From positions 19,712,501 through 19,776,500 of the forward strand of contig OZ059896.1 in the NCBI GenBank assembly GCA_964057225.1: 64,000 bases of DNA, written 5' to 3'. Below are positions 50,888-63,172 of the stretch, piece after piece. The position numbers and the translations under genes were made by a program. The stretch's first letter is position 1. Each line of letters begins with the position of its first letter. Below the pieces are notes generated by a model, which was given only the letters and a program-made list of their open reading frames with translations, searched no databases and was not told where the DNA came from. This stretch comes from Auanema rhodensis. Lineage: Eukaryota; Nematoda; Chromadorea; Rhabditida; Rhabditidae.

Positions 50888-52642
50888 AGATCGACGCAGC
50901 TTGAAAATCCGCATCGAATGCACTATACTACATTGAGAAACGCTTAATACAAAAATTAGTTATGATCGTTTGAAAAATGATGCATTAGTGTATGTTGAGT
51001 TTCCATGTACACTCAACATTGCTTCCAAAAACATTTTGACAAAAATTTTTTCGAAAAATTTCAAAATAATTTAGCAAAAAGTAGATGTTTTTAGATTCCT
51101 TTTTTCAAGGCAAAGACGATGGACAATGTTATTCAACGAAAAAATTAATTCTTCAGGGTGAAAATCGAGAATATAAGTGTGAACTTATATCAGTTGATAT
51201 CTCGGTGCATTTTTAAGCTAGCGCAAATCTGATAACACAGATCGACGCAGCTTAAAAATCCGCATCGAATGCACTATACTACATTGAGAAACGCTTAATA
51301 CAAAAATTAGTTATGATCGTTTGAAAAATGATGCATTAGTGTATGTTGAGTTTCCATGTACACTCAACATTGCTTCCAAAAACATTTTGACAAAAATTTT
51401 TTCGAAAAATTTCAAAATAATTTAGCAAAAAGTAGATGTTTTTAGATTCCTTTTTTCAAGGCAAAGACGATGGACATTGTTATTCAACGAAAAAATTAAT
51501 TCTTCAGGGTGAAAATCGAGGATATAAGTGTGAACTTATATCAGTTGATATCTCGGTGCATTTTTAAGCTAGCGCAAATCTGATAACACAGATCGACGCA
51601 GCTTAAAAATCCGCATCGAATGCACTATACTACATTGAGAAACGCTTAATACAAAAATTAGTTATGATCGTTTGAAAAATGACGCATTAGTGTATGTTGA
51701 GTTTCCATGTACACTCAACATTGCTTCCAAAAACATTTTCACAAAAATTTTTTCGAAAAATTTCAAAATAATTTAGCAAAAAGTAGATGTTTTTAGATTC
51801 CATTTTTCAAGGCAAAGACGATGGACAGTGTTATTCAACGAAAAAATTAATTCTTCAGGGTGAAAATCGAGGATATAAGTGTGAACTTGTATAAGTTGAT
51901 ATCTCGGTGCATTTTTAAGCTAGCGCAAATCTGATAACACAGATCGACGCAGCTTAAAAATCCGCATCGAATGCACTATACTACATTGAGAAACGCTTAA
52001 TACAAAAATTAGTTATGATCGTTTGAAAAATGACGCATTAGTGTATGTTGAGTTTCCATGTACACTCAACATTGCTTCCAAAAACATTTTCACAAAAATT
52101 TTTTCGAAAAATTTCAAAATAATTTAGCAAAAAGTAGATGTTTTTAGATTCCATTTTTCAAGGCAAAGACGATGGACAGTGTTATTCAACGAAAAAATTA
52201 ATTCTTCAGGGTGAAAATCGAGGATATAAGTGTGAACTTGTATAAGTTGATATCTCGGTGCATTTTTAAGCTAGCGCAAATCTGATAACACAGATCGACG
52301 CAGCTTAAAAATCCGCATCGAATGCACTATACTACATTGAGAAACGCTTAATACAAAAATTAGTTATGATCGTTTGAAAAATGATGCATTAGTGTATGTT
52401 GAGTTTCCATGTACACTCAACATTGCTTCCAAAAACATTTTGACAAAAATTTTTTCGAAAAATTTCAAAATAATTTAGCAAAAAGTAGATGTTTTTAGAT
52501 TCCTTTTTTCAAGGCAAAGACGATGGACAATGTTATTCAACGAAAAAATTAATTCTTCAGGGTGAAAATCGAGAATATAAGTGTGAACTTATATCAGTTG
52601 ATATCTCGGTGCATTTTTAAGCTAGCGCAAATCTGATAACAC
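50888..52642 (+). repeat. Truncated last unit of domain B with a doubled monomer
   Basis: It begins like the 7-monomer units (A16G/G283A, A239T, T94C/A239G). The T94C/A239G monomer is then present twice in tandem (51590-51940 and 51941-52291), followed by one G283A copy, after which domain-A types return. The doubling and the broken unit mark the edge of the homogenised region. Confidence 0.75.
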
Positions 52643-55600
52643 AGATCGACGCAGCTTAAAAATCCGCATCGAATGCACTATACTACATTGAGAAACGCTT
52701 AATACAAAAATTAGTTATGATCGTTTGAAAAATGATGCATTAGTGTATGTTGAGTTTCCATGTACACTCAACATTGCTTCCAAAAACATTTTGACAAAAA
52801 TTTTTTCGAAAAATTTCAAAATAATTTAGCAAAAAGTAGATGTTTTTAGATTCCTTTTTTCAAGGCAAAGACGATGGACAATGTTATTCAACGAAAAAAT
52901 TAATTCTTCAGGGTGAAAATCGAGGATATAAGTGTGAACTTATATCAGTTGATATCTCGGTGCATTTTTAAGCTAGCGCAAATCTCATAACACAGATCGA
53001 CGCAGCTTAAAAATCCGCATCGAATGCACTATACTACATTGAGAAACGCTTAATACAAGAATTAGTTATGATCGTTTGAAAAATGATGCATTAGTGTATG
53101 TTGAGTTTCCATGTACACTCAACATTGCTTCCAAAAACATTTTGACAAAAATTTTTTCGAAAAATTTCAAAATAATTAGGCAAAAAGTAGATGTTTTTAG
53201 ATTCCTTTTTTCAAGGCAAAGACGATGGACAATGTTATTCAACGAAAAAATTAATTCTTCAGGGTGAAAATCGAGGATATAAGTGTGAACTTATATCAGT
53301 TGATGTCTCGGTGCACTTTTAAGCTAGCGCAAATCTGATAACACAGATCGACGCAGCTTAAAAATCCGCATCAAATGCACTATACTACATTGAGAAACGC
53401 TTAATACAAAAATTAGTTATGATCGTTTGAAAAATGATGCATTAGTGTATGTTGAGTTTCCATGTACACTCAACATTGCTTCCAAAAACATTTTGACAAA
53501 AATTTTTTCGAAAAATTTCTAAATAATTTAGCAGAAAGTAGATGTTTTTAGATTCTTTTTTTCAAGGCAAAGACGATGGACAATGTTATTCAACGAAAAA
53601 ATTAGTTCTTCAGGGTGAAAATCGAGGATATAAGTGTGAACTTATATCAGTTGATATCTCGGTGCATTTTTAAGCTAGCGCAAATCTGATAACACAGATC
53701 GACGCAGCTTAAAAATCTGCATCGAATGCACTATACTACATTGAGAAACGCTTAATACAAAAATTAGTTATGATCGTTTGAAAAATGATGCATTAGTGTA
53801 TGTTGAGTTTCCATGTACACTCAACATTGCTTCCAAAAACATTTTGACAAAAATTTTTTCGAAAAATTTCAAAATAATTTAGCAAAAAGTAGATGTTTTT
53901 AGATTCCTTTTTTCAAGGCAAAGACGATGGACATTGTTATTCAACAAAAAAATTAATTCTTCAGGGTGAAAATCGAGGATATAAGTGTGAACTTATATCA
54001 GTTGATATCTCGGTGCATTTTTAAGCTAGCGCAAATCTGATAACACAGATCGACGCAGCTTAAAAATCCGCATCGAATGCACTATACTACATTGAGAAAC
54101 GCTTAATACAAAAATTAGTTATGATCGTTTGAAAAATGATGCATTAGTGTATGTTGAGTTTCCATGTACACTCAACATTGCTTCCAAAAACATTTTGACA
54201 AAAATTTTTTCGAAAAATTTCAAAATAATTTAGCAAAAAGTAGATGTTTTTAGATTCCTTTTTTCAAGGCAAAGACGATGGACATTGTTATTCAACGAAA
54301 AAATTAATTCTTCAGGGTGAAAATCGAGGATATAAGTGTGAACTTATATCAGTTGATGTCTCGGTGCATTTTTAAGCTAGCGCAAATCTGATAACACAGA
54401 TCGACGCAGCTTAAAAATCCGCATCGAATGCACTATACTACATTGAGAAACGCTTAATACAAAAATTAGTTATGATCGTTTGAAAAATGATGCATTAGTG
54501 TATGTTGAGTTTCCATGTACACTCAACATTGCTTCCAAAAACATTTTGACAAAAATTTTTTCGAAAAATTTCTAAATAATTTAGCAGAAAGTAGATGTTT
54601 TTAGATTCTTTTTTTCAAGGCAAAGACGATGGACAATGTTATTCAACGAAAAAATTAGTTCTTCAGGGTGAAAATCGAGGATATAAGTGTGAACTTGTAT
54701 GAGTTGATATCTCGGTGCATTTTTAAGCTAGCGCAAATCTCATAACACAGATCGACGCAGCTTAAAAATCCGCATCGAATGCACTATACTACATTGAGAA
54801 ACGCTTAATACAAGAATTAGTTATGATCGTTTGAAAAATGATGCATTAGTGTATGTTGAGTTGCCATGTACACTCAACATTGCTTCCAAAAACATTTTGA
54901 CAAAAATTTTTTCGAAAAATTTCAAAATAATTAGGCAAAAAGTAGATGTTTTTAGATTCCTTTTTTCAAGGCAAAGACGATGGACAATGTTATTCAACGA
55001 AAAAATTAATTCTTCAGGGTGAAAATCGAGGATATAAGTGTGAACTTATATCAGTTGATGTCTCGGTGCACTTTTAAGCTAGCGCAAATCTGATAACACA
55101 GATCGACGCAGCTTAAAAATCCGCATCAAATGCACTATACTACATTGAGAAACGCTTACTACAAAAATTAGTTATGATCGTTTGAAAAATGATGCATTAG
55201 TGTATGTTGAGTTTCCATGTACACTCAACATTGCTTCCAAAAACATTTTGACAAAAATTTTTTCGAAAAATTTCGAAATAATTTAGCAAAAAGTAGATGT
55301 TTTTAGATTCCTTTTTTCAAGGCAAAGACGATTGACAATGTTATTCAACGAAAAAATTAATTCTTCAGGGTGAAAATCGAGGATATAAGTGTGAACTTAT
55401 ATCAGTTGATATCTCGGTGCATTTTTAAGCTAGCGCAAATCTGATAACACAGATCGACGCAGCTTAAAAATCCGCATCGAATGCACTAAACTACATTGAG
55501 AAACGCTTAATACAAAAATTAGTTATGATCGTTTGAAAAATGATGCATTAGTGTATGTTGAGTTTCCATGTACACTCAACATTGCTTCCAAAAACATTTT

Positions 55601-56152
55601 GACAAAAATTTTTTCGAATAATTTCAAAATAATTTAGCAAAAAGTAGATGTTTTTAGATTCCTTTTTTCAAGGCAAAGACGATGGACATTGTTATTCAAC
55701 GAAAAAATTAATTCTTCAGGGTGAAAATCGAGGATATAAGTGTGAACTTATATCAGTTGATATCTCGGTGCATTTTTAAGCTAGCGCAAATCTGATAACA
55801 CAGATCGACGCAGCTTAAAAATCCGCATCGAATGCACTATACTACATTGAGAAACGCTTAATACAAAAATTAGTTATGATCGTTTGAAAAATGATGCATT
55901 AGTGTATGTTGAGTTTCCATGTACACTCAACATTGCTTCCAAAAACATTTTGACAAAAATTTTTTCGAAAAATTTCAAAATAATTTAGCAAAAAGTAGAT
56001 GTTTTTAGATTCCTTTTTTCAAGGCAAAGACGATGGACATTGTTATTCAACGAAAAAATTAATTCTTCAGGGTGAAAATCGAGGATATAAGTGTGAACTT
56101 ATATCAGTTGATATCTCGGTGCATTTTTAAGCTAGCGCAAATCTGATAACAC
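52643..56152 (+). repeat. Domain C: domain-A classes reappear, transition to 5-monomer period
   Basis: The G344C end at 52993 followed by an A66G/A312G/T323C copy (52994) and a G29A/A176T/A190G/C212T copy (53345) is the p2-p3-p4 order of domain A. The p3 copies at 52994 and 54749 lie 1755 bp (five monomers) apart and share T185A with A186G, which removes the usual TAG and leaves open frames at 53076-53267 and 54831-55022. A261G is shared by 53345 and 54398. The monomer at 54398 has A300G with C304G, a third state at 304. At 55100 the A176G/G234T type of domain D first appears. Confidence 0.75.
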
Positions 56153-56503
56153 AGATCGACGCAGCTTAAAAATCCGCATCGAATGCACTATACTATATTG
56201 AGAAACGCTTAATACAAAAATTAGTTATGATCGTTTGAAAAATGATGCATTAGTGTATGTTGAGTTTCCATGTACACTCAACATTGCTTCCAAAAACATT
56301 TTGACAAAAATTTTTTCGAAAAATTTCAAAATAATTTAGCAAAAAGTAGATGTTTTTAGATTCCTTTTTTCAAGGCAAAGACGATGGACAATGTTATTCA
56401 ACGAAAAAATTAATTCTTCAGGGTGAAAATCGAGGATATAAGTGTGAACATATATCAGTTGATATCTCGGTGCATTTTTAAGCTAGCGCAAATCTGATAA
56501 CAC

Positions 56504-58258
56504 AGATCGACGCAGCTTAAAAATCCGCATCGAATGCACTATACTACATTGAGAAACGCTTAATACAAAAATTAGTTATGATCGTTTGAAAAAGGATGCA
56601 TTAGTGTATGTTGAGTTTCCATGTACACTCAACATTGCTTCCAAAAACATTTTGACAAAAATTTTTTCGAAAAATTTCTAAATAATTTAGCAAAAAGTAG
56701 ATGTTTTTAGATTCCTTTTTTTAAGGCAAAGACGATGGACAATGTTATTCAACGAAAAAATTAATTCTTCAGGGTGAAAATCGAGGATATAAGTGTGAAC
56801 TTATATCAGTTGATATCTCGGTGCATTTTTAAGCTAGCGCAAATCTGATAACACAGATCGACGCAGCTTAAAAATCCGCATCGAATGCACTATACTACAT
56901 TGAGAAACGCTTAATACAAAAATTAGTTATGATCGTTTGAAAAATGATGCATTAGTGTATGTTGAGTTTCCATGTACACTCAACATTGCTTCCAAAAACA
57001 TTTTGACAAAAATTTTTTCGAAAAATTTCGAAATAATTTAGCAAAAAGTAGAAGTTTTTAGATTCCTTTTTTCAAGGCAAAGACGATTGACAATGTTATT
57101 CAACGAAAAAATTAATTCTTCAGGGTGAAAATCGAGGATATAAGTGTGAACTTATATCAGTTGATATCTCGGTGCATTTTTAAGCTAGCGCAAATCTGAT
57201 AACACAGATCGACGAAGCTTAAAAATCCGCATCGAATGCACTACACTACATTGAGAAACGCTTAATACAAAAATTAGTTATGATCGTTTGAAAAATGATG
57301 CATTAGTGTATGTTGAGTTTCCATGTACACTCAACATTGCTTCCAAAAACATTTTGACAAAAATTTTTTCGAAAAATTTCAAAATAATTTAGCAAAAAGT
57401 AGATGTTTTTAGATTCCTTTTTTCAAGGCAAAGACGATGGACATTGTTATTCAACGAAAAAATTAATTCTTCAGGGTGAAAATCGAGGATATAAGTGTGA
57501 ACTTATATCAGTTGATATCTCGGTGCATTTTTAAGCTAGCGCAAATCTGATAACACAGATCGACGCAGCTTAAAAATCCGCATCGAATGCACTATACTAT
57601 ATTGAGAAACGCTTAATACAAAAATTAGTTATGATCGTTTGAAAAATGATGCATTAGTGTATGTTGAGTTTCCATGTACACTCAACATTGCTTCCAAAAA
57701 CATTTTGACAAAAATTTTTTCGAAAAATTTCAAAATAATTTAGCAAAAAGTAGATGTTTTTAGATTCCTTTTTTCAAGGCAAAGACGATGGACAATGTTA
57801 TTCAACGAAAAAATTAATTCTTCAGGGTGAAAATCGAGGATATAAGTGTGAACATATATCAGTTGATATCTCGGTGCATTTTTAAGCTAGCGCAAATCTG
57901 ATAACACAGATCGACGCAGCTTAAAAATCCGCATCGAATGCACTATACTACATTGAGAAACGCTTAATACAAAAATTAGTTATGATCGTTTGAAAAATGA
58001 TGCATTAGTGTATGTTGAGTTTCCATGTACACTCAACATTGCTTCCAAAAACATTTTGACAAAAATTTTTTCGAAAAATTTCGAAATAATTTAGCAAAAA
58101 GTAGATGTTTTTAGATTCCTTTTTTCAAGGCAAAGACAATTAACAATGTTATTCAACGAAAAAATTAATTCTTCAGGGTGAAAATCGAGGATATAAGTGT
58201 GAACATATATCAGTTGATATCTCGGTGCATTTTTAAGCTAGCGCAAATCTGATAACAC
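56504..58258 (+). repeat. 5-monomer HOR unit 1, domain D (1755 bp)
   Basis: Members d1-d5 at 56504, 56855, 57206, 57557 and 57908. d2 has T199A, shared with unit 2 only. I saw no other difference from unit 2. Confidence 0.9.
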
Positions 58259-60013
58259 AGATCGACGCAGCTTAAAAATCCGCATCGAATGCACTATACT
58301 ACATTGAGAAACGCTTAATACAAAAATTAGTTATGATCGTTTGAAAAAGGATGCATTAGTGTATGTTGAGTTTCCATGTACACTCAACATTGCTTCCAAA
58401 AACATTTTGACAAAAATTTTTTCGAAAAATTTCTAAATAATTTAGCAAAAAGTAGATGTTTTTAGATTCCTTTTTTTAAGGCAAAGACGATGGACAATGT
58501 TATTCAACGAAAAAATTAATTCTTCAGGGTGAAAATCGAGGATATAAGTGTGAACTTATATCAGTTGATATCTCGGTGCATTTTTAAGCTAGCGCAAATC
58601 TGATAACACAGATCGACGCAGCTTAAAAATCCGCATCGAATGCACTATACTACATTGAGAAACGCTTAATACAAAAATTAGTTATGATCGTTTGAAAAAT
58701 GATGCATTAGTGTATGTTGAGTTTCCATGTACACTCAACATTGCTTCCAAAAACATTTTGACAAAAATTTTTTCGAAAAATTTCGAAATAATTTAGCAAA
58801 AAGTAGAAGTTTTTAGATTCCTTTTTTCAAGGCAAAGACGATTGACAATGTTATTCAACGAAAAAATTAATTCTTCAGGGTGAAAATCGAGGATATAAGT
58901 GTGAACTTATATCAGTTGATATCTCGGTGCATTTTTAAGCTAGCGCAAATCTGATAACACAGATCGACGAAGCTTAAAAATCCGCATCGAATGCACTACA
59001 CTACATTGAGAAACGCTTAATACAAAAATTAGTTATGATCGTTTGAAAAATGATGCATTAGTGTATGTTGAGTTTCCATGTACACTCAACATTGCTTCCA
59101 AAAACATTTTGACAAAAATTTTTTCGAAAAATTTCAAAATAATTTAGCAAAAAGTAGATGTTTTTAGATTCCTTTTTTCAAGGCAAAGACGATGGACATT
59201 GTTATTCAACGAAAAAATTAATTCTTCAGGGTGAAAATCGAGGATATAAGTGTGAACTTATATCAGTTGATATCTCGGTGCATTTTTAAGCTAGCGCAAA
59301 TCTGATAACACAGATCGACGCAGCTTAAAAATCCGCATCGAATGCACTATACTATATTGAGAAACGCTTAATACAAAAATTAGTTATGATCGTTTGAAAA
59401 ATGATGCATTAGTGTATGTTGAGTTTCCATGTACACTCAACATTGCTTCCAAAAACATTTTGACAAAAATTTTTTCGAAAAATTTCAAAATAATTTAGCA
59501 AAAAGTAGATGTTTTTAGATTCCTTTTTTCAAGGCAAAGACGATGGACAATGTTATTCAACGAAAAAATTAATTCTTCAGGGTGAAAATCGAGGATATAA
59601 GTGTGAACATATATCAGTTGATATCTCGGTGCATTTTTAAGCTAGCGCAAATCTGATAACACAGATCGACGCAGCTTAAAAATCCGCATCGAATGCACTA
59701 TACTACATTGAGAAACGCTTAATACAAAAATTAGTTATGATCGTTTGAAAAATGATGCATTAGTGTATGTTGAGTTTCCATGTACACTCAACATTGCTTC
59801 CAAAAACATTTTGACAAAAATTTTTTCGAAAAATTTCGAAATAATTTAGCAAAAAGTAGATGTTTTTAGATTCCTTTTTTCAAGGCAAAGACAATTAACA
59901 ATGTTATTCAACGAAAAAATTAATTCTTCAGGGTGAAAATCGAGGATATAAGTGTGAACATATATCAGTTGATATCTCGGTGCATTTTTAAGCTAGCGCA
60001 AATCTGATAACAC
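58259..60013 (+). repeat. 5-monomer HOR unit 2, domain D (1755 bp)
   Basis: Members d1-d5 at 58259, 58610, 58961, 59312 and 59663. T199A in d2 groups it with unit 1. The units to the right have T at 199, so units 1 and 2 are closest relatives. Confidence 0.9.
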
Positions 60014-61417
60014 AGATCGACGCAGCTTAAAAATCCGCATCGAATGCACTATACTACATTGAGAAACGCTTAATACAAAAATTAGTTATGATCGTTTGAA
60101 AAAGGATGCATTAGTGTATGTTGAGTTTCCATGTACACTCAACATTGCTTCCAAAAACATTTTGACAAAAATTTTTTCGAAAAATTTCTAAATAATTTAG
60201 CAAAAAGTAGATGTTTTTAGATTCCTTTTTTTAAGGCAAAGACGATGGACAATGTTATTCAACGAAAAAATTAATTCTTCAGGGTGAAAATCGAGGATAT
60301 AAGTGTGAACTTATATCAGTTGATATCTCGGTGCATTTTTAAGCTAGCGCAAATCTGATAACACAGATCGACGCAGCTTAAAAATCCGCATCGAATGCAC
60401 TATACTACATTGAGAAACGCTTAATACAAAAATTAGTTATGATCGTTTGAAAAATGATGCATTAGTGTATGTTGAGTTTCCATGTACACTCAACATTGCT
60501 TCCAAAAACATTTTGACAAAAATTTTTTCGAAAAATTTCGAAATAATTTAGCAAAAAGTAGATGTTTTTAGATTCCTTTTTTCAAGGCAAAGACGATTGA
60601 CAATGTTATTCAACGAAAAAATTAATTCTTCAGGGTGAAAATCGAGGATATAAGTGTGAACTTATATCAGTTGATATCTCGGTGCATTTTTAAGCTAGCG
60701 CAAATCTGATAACACAGATCGACGAAGCTTAAAAATCCGCATCGAATGCACTACACTACATTGAGAAACGCTTAATACAAAAATTAGTTATGATCGTTTG
60801 AAAAATGATGCATTAGTGTATGTTGAGTTTCCATGTACACTCAACATTGCTTCCAAAAACATTTTGACAAAAATTTTTTCGAAAAATTTCAAAATAATTT
60901 AGCAAAAAGTAGATGTTTTTAGATTCCTTTTTTCAAGGCAAAGACGATGGACATTGTTATTCAACGAAAAAATTAATTCTTCAGGGTGAAAATCGAGGAT
61001 ATAAGTGTGAACTTATATCAGTTGATATCTCGGTGCATTTTTAAGCTAGCGCAAATCTGATAACACAGATCGACGCAGCTTAAAAATCCGCATCGAATGC
61101 ACTATACTATATTGAGAAACGCTTAATACAAAAATTAGTTATGATCGTTTGAAAAATGATGCATTAGTGTATGTTGAGTTTCCATGTACACTCAACATTG
61201 CTTCCAAAAACATTTTGACAAAAATTTTTTCGAAAAATTTCAAAATAATTTAGCAAAAAGTAGATGTTTTTAGATTCCTTTTTTCAAGGCAAAGACAATT
61301 AACAATGTTATTCAACGAAAAAATTAATTCTTCAGGGTGAAAATCGAGGATATAAGTGTGAACATATATCAGTTGATATCTCGGTGCATTTTTAAGCTAG
61401 CGCAAATCTGATAACAC
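60014..61417 (+). repeat. 4-monomer deletion unit, domain D (1404 bp)
   Basis: Members d1 (60014), d2 (60365) and d3 (60716), followed by one d4/d5 fusion monomer (61067-61417) in place of two monomers. The unit is exactly one monomer short. Confidence 0.9.
61067..61417 (+). repeat. Fusion monomer d4/d5
   Basis: The front has C44T and A at position 176 (d4). The back has G231A, G234T, G235A and T298A (d5). The switch lies between positions 176 and 231, that is between about 61242 and 61297. Misaligned exchange between adjacent d4 and d5 in register with the monomer would give exactly this product and remove 351 bp. Confidence 0.85.
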
Positions 61418-63172
61418 AGATCGACGCAGCTTAAAAATCCGCATCGAATGCACTATACTACATTGAGAAACGCTTAATACAAAAATTAGTTATGATCGTT
61501 TGAAAAAGGATGCATTAGTGTATGTTGAGTTTCCATGTACACTCAACATTGCTTCCAAAAACATTTTGACAAAAATTTTTTCGAAAAATTTCTAAATAAT
61601 TTAGCAAAAAGTAGATGTTTTTAGATTCCTTTTTTTAAGGCAAAGACGATGGACAATGTTATTCAACGAAAAAATTAATTCTTCAGGGTGAAAATCGAGG
61701 ATATAAGTGTGAACTTATATCAGTTGATATCTCGGTGCATTTTTAAGCTAGCGCAAATCTGATAACACAGATCGACGCAGCTTAAAAATCCGCATCGAAT
61801 GCACTATACTACATTGAGAAACGCTTAATACAAAAATTAGTTATGATCGTTTGAAAAATGATGCATTAGTGTATGTTGAGTTTCCATGTACACTCAACAT
61901 TGCTTCCAAAAACATTTTGACAAAAATTTTTTCGAAAAATTTCGAAATAATTTAGCAAAAAGTAGATGTTTTTAGATTCCTTTTTTCAAGGCAAAGACGA
62001 TTGACAATGTTATTCAACGAAAAAATTAATTCTTCAGGGTGAAAATCGAGGATATAAGTGTGAACTTATATCAGTTGATATCTCGGTGCATTTTTAAGCT
62101 AGCGCAAATCTGATAACACAGATCGACGAAGCTTAAAAATCCGCATCGAATGCACTACACTACATTGAGAAACGCTTAATACAAAAATTAGTTATGATCG
62201 TTTGAAAAATGATGCATTAGTGTATGTTGAGTTTCCATGTACACTCAACATTGCTTCCAAAAACATTTTGACAAAAATTTTTTCGAAAAATTTCAAAATA
62301 ATTTAGCAAAAAGTAGATGTTTTTAGATTCCTTTTTTCAAGGCAAAGACGATGGACATTGTTATTCAACGAAAAAATTAATTCTTCAGGGTGAAAATCGA
62401 GGATATAAGTGTGAACTTATATCAGTTGATATCTCGGTGCATTTTTAAGCTAGCGCAAATCTGATAACACAGATCGACGCAGCTTAAAAATCCGCATCGA
62501 ATGCACTATACTATATTGAGAAACGCTTAATACAAAAATTAGTTATGATCGTTTGAAAAATGATGCATTAGTGTATGTTGAGTTTCCATGTACACTCAAC
62601 ATTGCTTCCAAAAACATTTTGACAAAAATTTTTTCGAAAAATTTCAAAATAATTTAGCAAAAAGTAGATGTTTTTAGATTCCTTTTTTCAAGGCAAAGAC
62701 GATGGACAATGTTATTCAACGAAAAAATTAATTCTTCAGGGTGAAAATCGAGGATATAAGTGTGAACATATATCAGTTGATATCTCGGTGCATTTTTAAG
62801 CTAGCGCAAATCTGATAACACAGATCGACGCAGCTTAAAAATCCGCATCGAATGCACTATACTACATTGAGAAACGCTTAATACAAAAATTAGTTATGAT
62901 CGTTTGAAAAATGATGCATTAGTGTATGTTGAGTTTCCATGTACACTCAACATTGCTTCCAAAAACATTTTGACAAAAATTTTTTCGAAAAATTTCGAAA
63001 TAATTTAGCAAAAAGTAGATGTTTTTAGATTCCTTTTTTCAAGGCAAAGACAATTAACAATGTTATTCAACGAAAAAATTAATTCTTCAGGGTGAAAATC
63101 GAGGATATAAGTGTGAACATATATCAGTTGATATCTCGGTGCATTTTTAAGCTAGCGCAAATCTGATAACAC
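61418..63172 (+). repeat. 5-monomer HOR unit 4, domain D (1755 bp)
   Basis: Members d1-d5 at 61418, 61769, 62120, 62471 and 62822, with T at 199 in d2 as in the four-monomer unit before it and the unit after it. Confidence 0.9.

Larger units (their letters stand above)
23510..52642 (+). repeat. Domain B: two-lineage region with 4-mer, dimeric and 7-mer HORs
   Basis: 83 monomers. Two lineages dominate: (i) G283A with A300/C304 intact, and (ii) G283 with A300G and C304A, usually T213A and often G151C. Subtypes add T94C/A239G, A239T, T180C/T217G, G222A, A176G/G197A and A16G. Domain-A marks such as C5T, A20T, T185C and the 350-bp length are absent. The HOR period changes along the domain: 4 monomers at 23861-26668, roughly alternating pairs at 26669-30178, 7 monomers at 31232-36145, a mixed stretch to about 43165, then 7 (once 8) monomers to the right end. 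Confidence 0.85.
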
